Assembly: GCF_016123485.1 (NCBI RefSeq)
Contig: NZ_JADCKQ010000006.1
Coordinates: 62,001 to 126,000, forward strand
Direction: 5' to 3'
DNA length: 64,000 nucleotides
Source of the DNA: Halocynthiibacter styelae
GTDB taxonomy: Bacteria; Pseudomonadota; Alphaproteobacteria; Rhodobacterales; Rhodobacteraceae
Shown piece after piece: positions 17,673 to 27,227 of the stretch (positions are counted from its first letter, which is position 1; each line of letters opens with the position of its first letter). Both the position numbers and the translations under genes were made by a program. Below the pieces are notes generated by a model, which was not told the origin of the DNA, ran no database searches, and saw only the letters and a program-made list of their open reading frames with translations.

Positions 17673-19190
17673 ATGTCCATTCCGAAACCCGTCGTCCTTT
17701 GTATTCTTGATGGATGGGGCGCATCGCGCGATGCCATGGCCAATGCGCCGGTCCAGGCGAACACCCCCAATTTTGACCGTCTGATGCGTGATTACCCCCA
17801 TGCGCAACTGCTGACGCATGGGCGCGATGCAGGTCTGCCGACAGGGCAGATGGGGAATTCAGAAGTCGGGCACACCAATATCGGCGCAGGCCGGGTTGTG
17901 GCGATGGATCTGGGGCAGATTGATCTGGCGATTGAAGACGGGTCTTTCTTTGACAATGACGCGCTTCAGGCTTTCATCGCAAAGCTGAAACAAACCGGCG
18001 GCACGGCGCATCTGATGGGGCTTGTCTCTGACGGCGGCGTGCACGGACATATCGACCATATCAAAGCCGCAATCAAAGCTGTGACGGATGCCGGCGTGCC
18101 CCTGGCCTTCCATGCAGTGACCGACGGGCGTGATGTCGCGCCGAAATCTGCCATGGGGTATATGGCGGATCTGTGCGCCAGCCTGCCGGAGGGCGCAAAA
18201 ATTGCCACCGTCACCGGGCGTTATTACGCGATGGATCGTGACAATCGCTGGGAACGTGTGGCGACAGCTTATAACGCGATGATCAAAGGCGAAGGTCCTG
18301 AGGCCGCTGATACCGGATCTGTCATCTGCAAAGCCTATCAGGACGGCGTGACCGATGAATTCTTCCCGGCAACCATTCTGAGCGGATATAAGGGTGCAAA
18401 GAGTGGCGACGGGTTTTTCTGCCTGAATTTCCGGTCAGATCGCGCCCGTGAAATCCTGCGTGCGATTGGTGAACCTGGCTTTGATGCCTTTGACACTGGC
18501 ACGCGGCCTGCCTTTGCTGCACTGCTGGGCATGGTGGAATATTCTGACGGGCACAGCGCCTATATGACCACCGCATTTCCGAAGCGAAATATCGTGAATA
18601 CCCTGGGTGAATGGGTGTCTAAACAAGGAAAAACGCAGTTTCGCCTGGCCGAAACTGAGAAATACCCGCATGTCACATTCTTCCTGAACGGCGGCGTGGA
18701 AACCCCTTATCCGGGTGAAGACCGCTACATGCCCGCATCGCCGAAAGTTGCCACATATGATCTACAACCAGAGATGAGCGCGCCGGAAGTCACTGAAAAA
18801 TTCGTAGAAGCCGTGCACAAAGGGTATGATCTGATCATCACCAATTACGCCAACCCCGATATGGTTGGTCACACCGGCGATTTGAAAGCCGCGATGAAAG
18901 CCTGCGAAGCAGTTGATGAAGGCCTGGGTCAGGTTATGGCCGCGCTGGAAGACGTTGGCGGCGTGATGATTGTCACCGCAGATCACGGCAATTGCGAATT
19001 GATGACTGATCCTGAAACCGGTGGTCCACACACGGCCCATACCACCAACCCGGTGCCGGTGACCCTGTTTAACGCCGGCAATGGTGTGAATTTGCGCGAC
19101 GGGCGCCTGGCCGATCTGGCGCCCAGCCTGCTGACGCTGATGCAACTGGAAAAACCGGAAGAGATGACCGGCGAAAGCCTGATTTCCTGA
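17673..19190 (+). CDS. gpmI: 2,3-bisphosphoglycerate-independent phosphoglycerate mutase
   Basis: Interconverts 3- and 2-phosphoglycerate; a metal-dependent enzyme of the alkaline-phosphatase superfamily. 505 residues, normal length. The catalytic Ser is residue 63 in TGQMGNSEVGHTNIGAGR. Other signatures are ILDGWG near the start, HAVTDGRDVAPKS, ANPDMVGHTGD, and VTADHGNCE for metal binding. ATG 17673 follows CAGGAA. The stop shares one base with the start of the EnvC gene, so gpmI opens an operon with envC and ctpA. Confidence 0.97.
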   Translation: MSIPKPVVLCILDGWGASRDAMANAPVQANTPNFDRLMRDYPHAQLLTHGRDAGLPTGQMGNSEVGHTNIGAGRVVAMDLGQIDLAIEDGSFFDNDALQAFIAKLKQTGGTAHLMGLVSDGGVHGHIDHIKAAIKAVTDAGVPLAFHAVTDGRDVAPKSAMGYMADLCASLPEGAKIATVTGRYYAMDRDNRWERVATAYNAMIKGEGPEAADTGSVICKAYQDGVTDEFFPATILSGYKGAKSGDGFFCLNFRSDRAREILRAIGEPGFDAFDTGTRPAFAALLGMVEYSDGHSAYMTTAFPKRNIVNTLGEWVSKQGKTQFRLAETEKYPHVTFFLNGGVETPYPGEDRYMPASPKVATYDLQPEMSAPEVTEKFVEAVHKGYDLIITNYANPDMVGHTGDLKAAMKACEAVDEGLGQVMAALEDVGGVMIVTADHGNCELMTDPETGGPHTAHTTNPVPVTLFNAGNGVNLRDGRLADLAPSLLTLMQLEKPEEMTGESLIS

Positions 19191-20326
19191 TGTGGATCCG
19201 GGGTTTTATATGCGCTGCTTTGTTTGCCCTTTCCGGGCAGGCCATCGCGCAATCTGACCCGAAAATCACCGCACAGCGCGCCGCCCTGCAACTGGATACA
19301 GCCGCAACTGCGCTTATCCAGGCTGAAAACGCCACTGACCGGGTGAAGGCCCTGACCGAAACTGTCGCCGCTTATGAAGAGGGGCTGATTGCCCTGCGCC
19401 AGGGCATTCGTCAGGTGGCAGTGCGTGAATCGGCCCTGCGCCAGATCTTTGATGCGCGCAGCCTGGAAATTTCACGCCTGCTGGCCGCGCTGCAAGCCAT
19501 GGAACGCAGTCCCGCACCCCTGTTGATGCTGCACCCCTCGGGCCCGGCAGGCACGGCACGATCATCAATGATGCTGGCTGAGGTTACCCCTGCGCTGCAG
19601 ATCCAGGCCGAATCTCTGAAGCGCCAGATAGACGAGCTGAACCTGCTGCAAGCCATTCAGACCGGTGCGGCAGATGCCTTACGTGAAGGCCTGGCTGGCG
19701 TGCAGACGGCACGTGCCCGCCTGTCCGAAGCCCGCGCCGACCGTATTGACCTGCCGCGTCAGTTCAGTGCGGATCCCGAAGCCATGCAGGCCCTTCTGAA
19801 CAACAGCGAAACTCTGCGTGCTTTTGCTGATGGCCTGAACTCTCTGCCAGAGGGCAACTCCCTTTCCGGGGGGTATGGCCGTCTTGAAGATCTGATCGGC
19901 GCATTGGCGCTGCCCGTAAATGGCACACTTTTACGTGGCTATAATGAACCGGACGCTGCAGGCATCACCCGCCCGGGCATTGTCCTTGCCACAATGCCCG
20001 AAGCCCTGGTCACCAGCCCCGTCGCTGCCACAATCCGTTACGCAGGCCCGTTGCTTGACTACGGAAATGTGATCATTCTGGAACCAGATTCTCAGCATCT
20101 CCTGGTTCTGGCAGGCCTAGGGGCTGTGTATAGTCAGCCAGGAGAGATTGTTCAGCCCGGTACAGCCCTGGGTTTGATGAGCGGTGAAACCACTTTAGGC
20201 GCTGTTTCGCCGTTTTCAACAGATGGGACTGGCGCTGAACGATCTGAAACGCTTTATATAGAGCTAAGACAGGGCGACAGCCCGACCGACCCATCGCCCT
20301 GGTTTGATCCGGGCAGTGGAAACTGA
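19190..20326 (+). CDS. EnvC-type murein hydrolase activator
   Basis: 378 residues: a signal peptide (CAALFALSGQAIA), a long coiled coil over about residues 30-200, and a C-terminal LytM-like domain (GTLLRGYNEPDAAGITRPGI...). The LytM catalytic metal ligands (HxxxD and HxH) are missing, as in EnvC/NlpD-type activators that stimulate amidases during division rather than cutting peptidoglycan themselves. It overlaps gpmI by one base and runs directly into the ctpA region, an arrangement that recurs in alphaproteobacteria. Confidence 0.85.
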   Translation: MWIRGFICAALFALSGQAIAQSDPKITAQRAALQLDTAATALIQAENATDRVKALTETVAAYEEGLIALRQGIRQVAVRESALRQIFDARSLEISRLLAALQAMERSPAPLLMLHPSGPAGTARSSMMLAEVTPALQIQAESLKRQIDELNLLQAIQTGAADALREGLAGVQTARARLSEARADRIDLPRQFSADPEAMQALLNNSETLRAFADGLNSLPEGNSLSGGYGRLEDLIGALALPVNGTLLRGYNEPDAAGITRPGIVLATMPEALVTSPVAATIRYAGPLLDYGNVIILEPDSQHLLVLAGLGAVYSQPGEIVQPGTALGLMSGETTLGAVSPFSTDGTGAERSETLYIELRQGDSPTDPSPWFDPGSGN

Positions 20327-20381
20327 CACAGGGGATCCGACGGCCCGCGACAGCAGGTCTGGCGACATACAGGACAAACTG

Positions 20382-21716
20382 ATGAAGAAATTTATTTTTG
20401 CGGCCATTGCCGGAACTTTCGCAGGGGTTATCGCAACAACGCAGGTAACCGGCCCGCTGCTGGCGCAGGAAGCGCAACAGCAAAGCGATGTTTACGAACA
20501 GCTTGATCTGTTTGGTGACATCTTTGAACGCATCCGCAGCCAGTATGTGGAAGATGTCGATGAAGGAGAACTGATTGAGGCGGCCATCAACGGCATGCTG
20601 ACATCCCTTGATCCGCACTCGAGCTTCCTGCCGCCTGCTGATTTTGACGACATGCGCGAACAGACCCGCGGTGAATTCGGTGGGCTGGGTATTGAAGTGA
20701 CCCAGGAAGAAGGCTTTGTCAAAGTCGTGTCGCCCATGGATGGCACCCCGGCCGATGTTGCTGGCATGGAAGCCGGTGATTTCATCACCCATGTGGATGG
20801 TGAAAGCCTGCTGGGCCTGACCCTGAATGAAGCTGTTGAACTGATGCGCGGGCCTGTTGGGTCTGAAACAGTGATCACCGTGGTACGTGAAGGCGTAGAT
20901 GAACCTTTTGACGTATCCATCATCCGTGACACCATTCAGCTGACAGCCGTCCGCACCCGCACCGAAGGATCCACCGTGGTTCTGCGTGTGACCACTTTCA
21001 ACGATCAGACGTATGACAATCTGTCCGAAGGGCTTGCCAAATCGGTTGAAGAACTGGGCGGCATTGAAAATGTGAACGGCTTTGTTCTGGATCTGCGCAA
21101 CAACCCCGGTGGCCTGCTGAACCAGGCGATTGCTGTGTCTGATGCCTTCCTGAATGCCGGTGAAATCGTATCCACCCGTGGCCGTGCCCCGGAAGATGGA
21201 GAACGCTGGAACGCCCGTGACGGCGATCTGACCGAAGGCCTGCCCATTGTTGTTCTGATCAACGGTGGTTCTGCATCTGCTTCTGAAATTGTCGCTGGTG
21301 CCCTTCAGGATCACCGCCGCGCGATTGTTGTCGGCACCCGCAGTTTCGGCAAAGGTTCTGTTCAGACCATCATGCCGCTGCGTGGCGATGGGGCCATGCG
21401 CCTGACCACTGCGCGCTATTACACACCATCCGGTCGTTCTATTCAGGCGCTGGGTGTCTCCCCGGATATCGTCGTGGAACAACCGCGTCGTGATCCAAAC
21501 GCCGAAGCTGAGGAAGAAACCCAGGGGTTCTCCCGTACAGAAGCAGATCTGCGCGGCAGCCTTGATAATGATTCCATCAGCGAGGATGAGCGTCGCCTTC
21601 TGGAAGAAGAACGCGCCAGAGTAGAAGAGGCCGCACAGCTGCGCGAAGAAGATTACCAGCTGGCCTATGCGATTGATCTTCTGACAGGTCTGCGCGCACT
21701 TAGCGGCAACGACTAA
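20382..21716 (+). CDS. ctpA: Carboxyl-terminal processing peptidase (S41 family)
   Basis: Periplasmic serine protease that trims or degrades cell-wall and secreted proteins. 444 residues from ATG 20382, preceded by AGGAC; a signal-anchor sequence (MKKFIFAAIAGTFAGVIATT) follows. The N-terminal helical part carries ITSLDPHSSFLPP-type residues, a PDZ domain lies at about residues 90-170, and the protease core has LDLRNNPGGLL and the Ser-Lys pair in GGSASASEIVAG and GTRSFGKGSVQT. The C-terminus is charged and helical. An in-frame start 78 bp upstream overlaps EnvC and lacks the signal. Confidence 0.95.
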   Translation: MKKFIFAAIAGTFAGVIATTQVTGPLLAQEAQQQSDVYEQLDLFGDIFERIRSQYVEDVDEGELIEAAINGMLTSLDPHSSFLPPADFDDMREQTRGEFGGLGIEVTQEEGFVKVVSPMDGTPADVAGMEAGDFITHVDGESLLGLTLNEAVELMRGPVGSETVITVVREGVDEPFDVSIIRDTIQLTAVRTRTEGSTVVLRVTTFNDQTYDNLSEGLAKSVEELGGIENVNGFVLDLRNNPGGLLNQAIAVSDAFLNAGEIVSTRGRAPEDGERWNARDGDLTEGLPIVVLINGGSASASEIVAGALQDHRRAIVVGTRSFGKGSVQTIMPLRGDGAMRLTTARYYTPSGRSIQALGVSPDIVVEQPRRDPNAEAEEETQGFSRTEADLRGSLDNDSISEDERRLLEEERARVEEAAQLREEDYQLAYAIDLLTGLRALSGND

Positions 21717-21724
21717 AACAATGA

Positions 21725-21745
21725 CCGGCGGGCAATCCCCGCCGG
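21725..21745. other. GC-rich hairpin between ctpA and rppH
   Basis: CCGGCGGG pairs with CCCGCCGG around a 5-nt loop. It has no T-run, so it could be an intercistronic processing or stability element or a weak terminator. It lies 20 bp before the rppH start. Confidence 0.5.
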
Positions 21746-21764
21746 CACCACCACAGGACCAAAC

Positions 21765-22253
21765 ATGACCCCTGAAGAAATCTCCACCCTTCCCTATCGC
21801 GAAAATGCAGGTGTGATCCTTATAAATAAGGATAACCTGATCTTCGCAGGCAAACGCATTGATAACCCCGGCAACGCCTGGCAGATGCCTCAGGGTGGGG
21901 TTGATAAAGGCGAAGATGTGCGCGAAGCCGCATTGCGGGAACTGGAAGAAGAAACCGGCGTCTCACGCGATCTGGTCACCATCGAGGCCGAAACAGCAGA
22001 CTGGCTGACCTATGAATTGCCCCATGATCTGATCCCAACGCTCTGGAAAGGCAAATACCGCGGCCAGAAGCAGCGTTGGTATGTGATGCGTTTTCACGGC
22101 GAAGATTCCAATGTCGACATCCAGAAAGACCATCCGGAGTTTTCCGAATGGGCCTGGATGACCCCGGACGCCTTGGTGGAACATATCGTTCCGTTCAAAC
22201 GTGATATTTATGTCGCGCTGTTTGACGAATTTGCCACGGTTCTGCGCGGATAA
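21765..22253 (+). CDS. rppH: RNA pyrophosphohydrolase
   Basis: Nudix enzyme that removes pyrophosphate from mRNA 5' ends and starts RNase E decay. 162 residues, normal length. The Nudix box is [23 protein letters not shown] near residues 45-67 (two adjacent conserved Glu). The family-typical [21 protein letters not shown] start and [14 protein letters not shown] strand are present. ATG 21765 follows CAGGACC. A strong terminator ends the gene. Confidence 0.96.
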   Translation: MTPEEISTLPYRENAGVILINKDNLIFAGKRIDNPGNAWQMPQGGVDKGEDVREAALRELEEETGVSRDLVTIEAETADWLTYELPHDLIPTLWKGKYRGQKQRWYVMRFHGEDSNVDIQKDHPEFSEWAWMTPDALVEHIVPFKRDIYVALFDEFATVLRG

Positions 22254-22286
22254 TCGCTGGAATCAACCTGACCATTTCGTGATCTG

Positions 22287-22312
22287 GCCCGCCGCTTTGG
22301 CGGGCTTTATTC
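22287..22312 (+). terminator. Rho-independent terminator for rppH
   Basis: GCCCGCC and GGCGGGC pair around GCTTT and are followed by TTTATT. Confidence 0.85.
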
Positions 22313-22340
22313 TGACCAGGTACCGTCCCCGGAGTCACGA

Positions 22341-22859
22341 ATGCCGTCTTACCGTTTTCTGTTGTCTGCTGCCGCTGCAGGGTTTCTCTCCTGCACCCAG
22401 GCGCTTGCGCTGGATTGCCAGGCCACAGGTATGGATCCCTTGTTAAGCCAGGAACATCTGTCCAACTACATCGTGGTTCAGGGGGATGTGTCGATTGCAT
22501 CGCAATATAAGATCCCACAGACCCGTTTTGGCAGTTTCATCTGGCACCGCTTCCGCCGCGAACGCGTTCGTCTGCACAACTGGCAGGGACATCTGACCGG
22601 ACAAGTCATCGGGGCCAACGGGGCGCAGCAAGATTTTGATCAGGTCATCACGTACAGCCTGATTTGCGATGAACACGGCAGTTGCACCGGTGATCTTGAG
22701 GTGCGCAGGCAGCTTCTGAAAGATCGCCTGATGTTCCTGCAGCCTTCTGAGGATGGTGGGTATGAACTGGTGATCAGCAGTTGTGGCAGTCATGAATTTG
22801 ACGCAAACGACGAAAACCTGACACGCGCCCAACAATGCCTGGATGCCGGTGGCTGCTGA
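22341..22859 (+). CDS. Exported Cys-rich protein of unknown function
   Basis: 172 residues. The signal peptide is FLLSAAAAGFLSCTQALA with cleavage likely before LDCQ. The mature part has six Cys (residues near 26, 109, 115, 147, 166 and 172), enough for three disulfides. No other domain is recognisable. It lies alone between the rppH terminator and the transglycosylase on the other strand. Confidence 0.7.
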   Translation: MPSYRFLLSAAAAGFLSCTQALALDCQATGMDPLLSQEHLSNYIVVQGDVSIASQYKIPQTRFGSFIWHRFRRERVRLHNWQGHLTGQVIGANGAQQDFDQVITYSLICDEHGSCTGDLEVRRQLLKDRLMFLQPSEDGGYELVISSCGSHEFDANDENLTRAQQCLDAGGC

Positions 22860-22944
22860 CCTCGCCACAAAATAACCGCACCAGAGACTGTCGGGAGCGG
22901 TTACAAAATGTCAGCGAAATACCCGCAAATGCGAACAGCCGGTT

Positions 22945-24207
22945 TTAGCGTCCGCGCAGGCGACTCAGAACGTCCTGTGATGCAAACCCATCCGGCGTCA
23001 CACCAATACTTTCCTGATAGGCACGAATCGCGGCGATCGTATTTGGCCCGATGATCCCGTCTGACCCATCTGTGTCAAAGCCAGCCCGCGTCAGGCGGCG
23101 TTGCAATTCGCGTTTCTGACGGAAAGACAGCGGTGCATAGCCACGTGGCCAGCTTGCCTGAATGGCAGGGCCACCAGCCAGGCGATCCGCCAGATGCCCG
23201 ACGCCAATCACATAAGCATCCGCCGCGTTATAACGTTCGATCACGTGGAAATTGTCGAAGATCATAAAGGCCGCGCCCTGGGCACCACCCGGCAACAAGA
23301 TTGAGGCACGCCCATGATTCGGCACAGCCTGACCACTAATGTCACGTACCCCCATTCCAGCCCATTGCTGTGGGGTCTTTTTGATGCGTTCGCTGGTCTG
23401 GCTGTAATCAAAGCCCTGGGGCAGAACAACTTCTACGCCCCATGGCTGCCCGAAGGTCCAGCCATGGCGTGCAAGATAGGACGCGGTAGACGCCAGCGCA
23501 TCCGTCGGATCATTCGACCAGATATCACGTTTGCCATCGCCGGTGAAATCCTGGGCGAAAGCCAAATACGACGTCGGGATAAACTGCGTATGCCCCATGG
23601 CCCCGGCCCAGCTGCCGGTCATATTGCGGGCATTCACATCACCGGCCTGAATGATCTCAAGCGCGGCGATCAACTGCGCCTCAAAGAACCGGCCGCGTCG
23701 CCCGTCATAAGCCAGGGTCGCAAGCGCCGAAATCACCGGCGTCTCCCCACGACGTTCGCCATAGGCGCTTTCCAGTCCCCAGACCGCGGCGACGATTTCT
23801 TTCTCAACGCGGTAATGATCTTCGATCCGTTCCAGCACATTGCCATGACGGCGTAGGGCACGCTGACCGTTGCGAATGCGCGGTTCAGACACAGCGCCGT
23901 CCAGATATTCCCAGATCTGCTTGGTAAATTCCGCCTGATTGCGGTCCCGCGCAATCACATCATCCAGATACCGCACATTGCGGAACGCCGCATCGAACGT
24001 GCGCTGGGAAATCCCGGCAGCCCGGGCCCGGCTTTCAAAACCGCGAACCCAGCGATCAAGTCCGCCTGCGCTGACCTCAATGGGGGTCATTTCCTGGCTC
24101 ATGATGCCTCCACCTATCGAAACTTCTGTCACGCTGCTGCCACCGCCAGCGGCAAAAGCCCCCTGCGCTGCCAGCGTCATGCCTGCTATAAAACTAATAA
24201 TCCGCAC
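22945..24207 (-). CDS. Lytic murein transglycosylase with peptidoglycan-binding domain
   Basis: Cleaves the MurNAc-GlcNAc bond to form 1,6-anhydro ends. MltB-type family 3 enzyme: the catalytic Glu is in AAVWGLESAYGERRG, with WAGAMGHTQFIPTSY and a DIWSNDPTDALASTASYL block following. A C-terminal peptidoglycan-binding domain (AGFDTDGSDGIIGPNTIAAIRAYQ) occupies the last 60 residues. The start chosen is GTG 24207, preceded by CAGGTGA, which gives a clean signal (MRIISFIAGMTLAAQGAFA) and 420 residues. An in-frame ATG at 24261 adds 18 residues and lies within the rnr terminator region's shadow. It is transcribed in the same direction as rnr but after its terminator. Confidence 0.93.
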   Translation of the reverse strand: MRIISFIAGMTLAAQGAFAAGGGSSVTEVSIGGGIMSQEMTPIEVSAGGLDRWVRGFESRARAAGISQRTFDAAFRNVRYLDDVIARDRNQAEFTKQIWEYLDGAVSEPRIRNGQRALRRHGNVLERIEDHYRVEKEIVAAVWGLESAYGERRGETPVISALATLAYDGRRGRFFEAQLIAALEIIQAGDVNARNMTGSWAGAMGHTQFIPTSYLAFAQDFTGDGKRDIWSNDPTDALASTASYLARHGWTFGQPWGVEVVLPQGFDYSQTSERIKKTPQQWAGMGVRDISGQAVPNHGRASILLPGGAQGAAFMIFDNFHVIERYNAADAYVIGVGHLADRLAGGPAIQASWPRGYAPLSFRQKRELQRRLTRAGFDTDGSDGIIGPNTIAAIRAYQESIGVTPDGFASQDVLSRLRGR

Positions 24208-24261
24208 GTTTTTCACCTGATTTACTGCCTGTTTTTCAGACAGAGTACCCAGGACATCCAC

Positions 24262-24291
24262 AAAGGGAAAGCGCCTGACGAATCAGGCGCT
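24262..24291 (-). terminator. Rho-independent terminator for rnr
   Basis: On the minus strand AGCGCCTGA and TCAGGCGCT pair around TTCG, followed by TTCCCTTT. It lies 9 bp past the rnr stop. Confidence 0.85.
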
Positions 24292-24299
24292 GATCCCGG

Positions 24300-26609
24300 C
24301 TATTTCTTGCGTTTGCGCACCACTTTGCGTGCTTTTTTACGTGCTGGGGCTGTGCCAGGGGTCTTGCCGGATTTGCTTTTCGGCTTTTTCCCGGATCGCT
24401 TGCTTGAAAACGACCGGCTGCCGCGCCCGCCACGTCCACGTGGCAAAGGCTGACCATTCAGCGCCAGCAATTCGACAACCAGACCGCCGGTTACCGGAAT
24501 CGCCTCTGCCAGGCGCACCGTCACAGCCTGACCAATGCCCAGGCGCAAGCCACTGTTGTCACCGGTCAGGCTTTGATCATCGGCATCAAAATGGAAATAT
24601 TCCTGCCCGATCGTCGCCACCGGCACCAATGCATCTGCGCCGGTTTCCTCAAGCCGGATAAAGGCGCCAAAACGTGCAATGCCGGAAATCTTACCTTCCA
24701 GTTCATTGCCCACACGTTCCGACAGAAACGCCGCCAGATAGCGATCGGTTGTATCACGTTCCGCCGTCATGGAACGCCGTTCTGTTTCGGAAATCTGCGT
24801 GCCGGTTTCGCGCAGGTTTTCTTCATCAAAGGGTGACATCCCGTCAAACTTATCCGCGGCCCCTTCCCATTTATGGCCGGAAATCAGCGCGCGATGCACC
24901 AGCAGATCCGCATAACGGCGAATGGGGGATGTGAAATGTGCGTATGACCGCAGGGCCAGGCCAAAATGCCCGAAATTATCCGGCCCATAATAGGCCTGTG
25001 TCATGGATCGCAGAGTAGAGATATTGATCAGTTCCGCATGATCCGTGTCCTGCGCCTGATTCAGCAGGCGGTTCAGGTGTGCGGTCTTCAGGACCTGCCC
25101 TTTTGCCAGCGTCAGGCCCGAGGCCTGGGCCGTTTCACGCAGGGCATCCAGTTTCTCTTTGTTCGGCTCTTCATGCACCCGGAACAGCAGGTCCTGCTTG
25201 CGGGCAATCAATTCTTCCGCGGCGGCGACATTGGCCAGCACCATGAATTCTTCGATCAGCTTATGCGCGTCCAGACGTTCGGCAAAAGCAACCGATTTCA
25301 CTTTGCCATCCTCATCCAGAATGATCTTACGTTCCGGCAGATCAAGTTCCAGCGGCTGACGGGTATCGCGCGCCTTCAAGGTGGCGTGCCAGGCGGCGTA
25401 AAGAGGCTCTAACACAGGGGAAAGAAGCTCCGCACAGCGATCATTCGGATTGCCATCCATCGCCTGTTGTACTTCCTGATAGTTCAGGGAGGCATGCGAT
25501 TTCATCAGCGCACGGGTGAAACGGTGGCTGATCTTATTGCCCTCGGCATCAAGCTGCATCCGCACAGCAATACAGGCACGATCCACCCCTTCATGCAGGG
25601 AACAGAGATCCCCGGACAAACGATCCGGCAACATCGGCACTACGCGATCGGGGAAGTAAGATGAATTGCCACGTTTGCGGGCTTCACGATCCAGTTCAGA
25701 TCCGGGCGTCACGTAATGCGCTACATCGGCAATCGCGACCCAGACGATGTGACCGCCGGGATTTTCCACGTCACTATCCGCATGGGCAAAGCAGGCGTCA
25801 TCATGGTCACGTGCGTCATGGGGATCGATGGTGATCAAAGGCATATCGCGCAGATCTTCGCGCCCATCCAGCGGGGCAGGTTTTGCAGCATCGGCCTCTG
25901 CCACGACTTCGTCTGGGAAGGCATCAGGAATGCCATGCTGGTGGATCGCGATCAGGGACACAGCTTTGGGCGCGGTCGGATCGCCAAGGCGATCAACAAT
26001 ACGCGCGGAAGGCAGGCCCATGCGGGATTTCGGCCCGGTGCGTTCTGCTTCAACCAGTTCGCCGTCTTTTGCATCCAGCGTCGCGCCGGCGGGCACTTTC
26101 CATTCTTTGTCAGACCCTTTTTCAACCGGCACAATCCGCCCGCCTTCATGGCCACTGCGGTAAATACCAAGGATTCGCTGCGGATTAGAGCCTATTTGAC
26201 GAATAAGCACGCCGTTATAAGCGTAATCTTCACCCTCTGTCTCCTGGAGGCGTGCCAGAATACGTGCGCCTTTCGCCAATGCGGGTGTGTCAGGCTTTTC
26301 CAGCATCAGAACGCGGGGCGCAGCATCTTCACCCTGCCAGTCGACAGGATAGGCAAACAGATCGCCATCCGCATCCGGTCCTTCGACCTTCAGCATCGCA
26401 ACAGGCGGCAGCTTATCCGACTCACGATAGGTCTTTTTGCGTTTGCGCAGATGCCCTTCCGCTTCCAGTTCTTTCAGGATGCGTTTCAGGTCAATACGGG
26501 CAGCCCCTTTGATACCAAAAGCGCGGGCAATATCACGCTTGGCAGTACGGGCGGGGTTTTCGGAAATCCAGTTCAGGATTTCCTCTTTAGAAGGAATACG
26601 CGTTGTCAT
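24300..26609 (-). CDS. rnr: Ribonuclease R
   Basis: 3'-5' exoribonuclease that degrades structured RNA. 769 residues. Domains in order: an N-terminal winged-helix region (residues 1-70), cold-shock domains, the RNB catalytic domain with Asp ligands in ITIDPHDARDHDDACFAHAD, and a C-terminal S1 domain with a basic Lys/Arg tail (GRGSRSFSSKRSGKKPKSK, then KKARKVVRKRKK). It sits 12 bp after the DUF2064 gene at the end of the chain dapE-GNAT-DUF2064-rnr and has its own terminator. ATG 26609 has AGGGCAGG upstream. Confidence 0.96.
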   Translation of the reverse strand: MTTRIPSKEEILNWISENPARTAKRDIARAFGIKGAARIDLKRILKELEAEGHLRKRKKTYRESDKLPPVAMLKVEGPDADGDLFAYPVDWQGEDAAPRVLMLEKPDTPALAKGARILARLQETEGEDYAYNGVLIRQIGSNPQRILGIYRSGHEGGRIVPVEKGSDKEWKVPAGATLDAKDGELVEAERTGPKSRMGLPSARIVDRLGDPTAPKAVSLIAIHQHGIPDAFPDEVVAEADAAKPAPLDGREDLRDMPLITIDPHDARDHDDACFAHADSDVENPGGHIVWVAIADVAHYVTPGSELDREARKRGNSSYFPDRVVPMLPDRLSGDLCSLHEGVDRACIAVRMQLDAEGNKISHRFTRALMKSHASLNYQEVQQAMDGNPNDRCAELLSPVLEPLYAAWHATLKARDTRQPLELDLPERKIILDEDGKVKSVAFAERLDAHKLIEEFMVLANVAAAEELIARKQDLLFRVHEEPNKEKLDALRETAQASGLTLAKGQVLKTAHLNRLLNQAQDTDHAELINISTLRSMTQAYYGPDNFGHFGLALRSYAHFTSPIRRYADLLVHRALISGHKWEGAADKFDGMSPFDEENLRETGTQISETERRSMTAERDTTDRYLAAFLSERVGNELEGKISGIARFGAFIRLEETGADALVPVATIGQEYFHFDADDQSLTGDNSGLRLGIGQAVTVRLAEAIPVTGGLVVELLALNGQPLPRGRGGRGSRSFSSKRSGKKPKSKSGKTPGTAPARKKARKVVRKRKK

Positions 26610-26621
26610 GCGCCTGCCCTA

Positions 26622-27227
26622 TCACGCCCCGCGCGATTTAGCGAGAGCATGCAGATCGGCCACCGTATCAACATCGCGCAACGTGGTGATCTGCGCGGTT
26701 TTGTGATCCGGCAGGGTGGCCATGGTATCGGCCAGCGCGTGTTCGGTAGACCAGCGCACCTGTTCAAACAGCTTTGGCGGCACCGGGCGCATACGTTTCA
26801 GGCCAATCAGCCAGTACCCGCCATCATCCGCAGGGCCGAACACTGCGTCATGATCGCCCAGCGCCTTAAACGCCTCAGCGATGCGGGTGCGGTTGATGCC
26901 GGGAATATCTGCGCCGATGATGCACATGGGGCCAGGCGCAATGCTGTGAAATTGGCGCGCCATGCGGTCGCCAAGATCACCGCGGCCTTGCGGAACGCGG
27001 GGCAGATCTGCGGGCCAGACGCGGCTTTGCAATCCTTCCTGATCGGGCGCAATTGCCAGGATCAGATCCCAGCGCGGGTCGCGCAGGCGACGGATCAGAG
27101 CAGCAGATTGGTGACGAAACCACCAGGCAGAACGTGTCAGGCCAATGTCGCGCCCCAACCGGGTTTTCACGCGGCCCGGATGTGGTTCTTTCAGCATCAC
27201 CACAAGGCGCGGGCGGTATGAAATCAC
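26622..27227 (-). CDS. DUF2064/TIGR04282-type glycosyltransferase-fold protein
   Basis: 201 residues. The N-terminus reads LVVMLKEPHPGRVKTRLGRDIG, the family signature of TIGR04282 proteins (related to GT-A nucleotidyl/glycosyltransferases), followed by MCIIGADIPGINRTRIAEAF and FGPADDGGYWLIGL, which fit metal and donor-binding segments. Activity is uncharacterised in most members. It begins at a GTG that overlaps the GNAT stop by 4 nt, and rnr starts 12 bp after it, so it is inside an operon. Confidence 0.85.
   Translation of the reverse strand: MISYRPRLVVMLKEPHPGRVKTRLGRDIGLTRSAWWFRHQSAALIRRLRDPRWDLILAIAPDQEGLQSRVWPADLPRVPQGRGDLGDRMARQFHSIAPGPMCIIGADIPGINRTRIAEAFKALGDHDAVFGPADDGGYWLIGLKRMRPVPPKLFEQVRWSTEHALADTMATLPDHKTAQITTLRDVDTVADLHALAKSRGA

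Noticed and set aside
20073-21482. A 469-codon minus-strand frame across the EnvC and ctpA genes
   Set aside because: Shadow frame; ctpA is well supported by S41 and PDZ motifs.
25716-27221. A 501-codon open frame antisense to rnr
   Set aside because: It is a shadow of rnr and DUF2064 codons; no recognisable domain or ribosome site.
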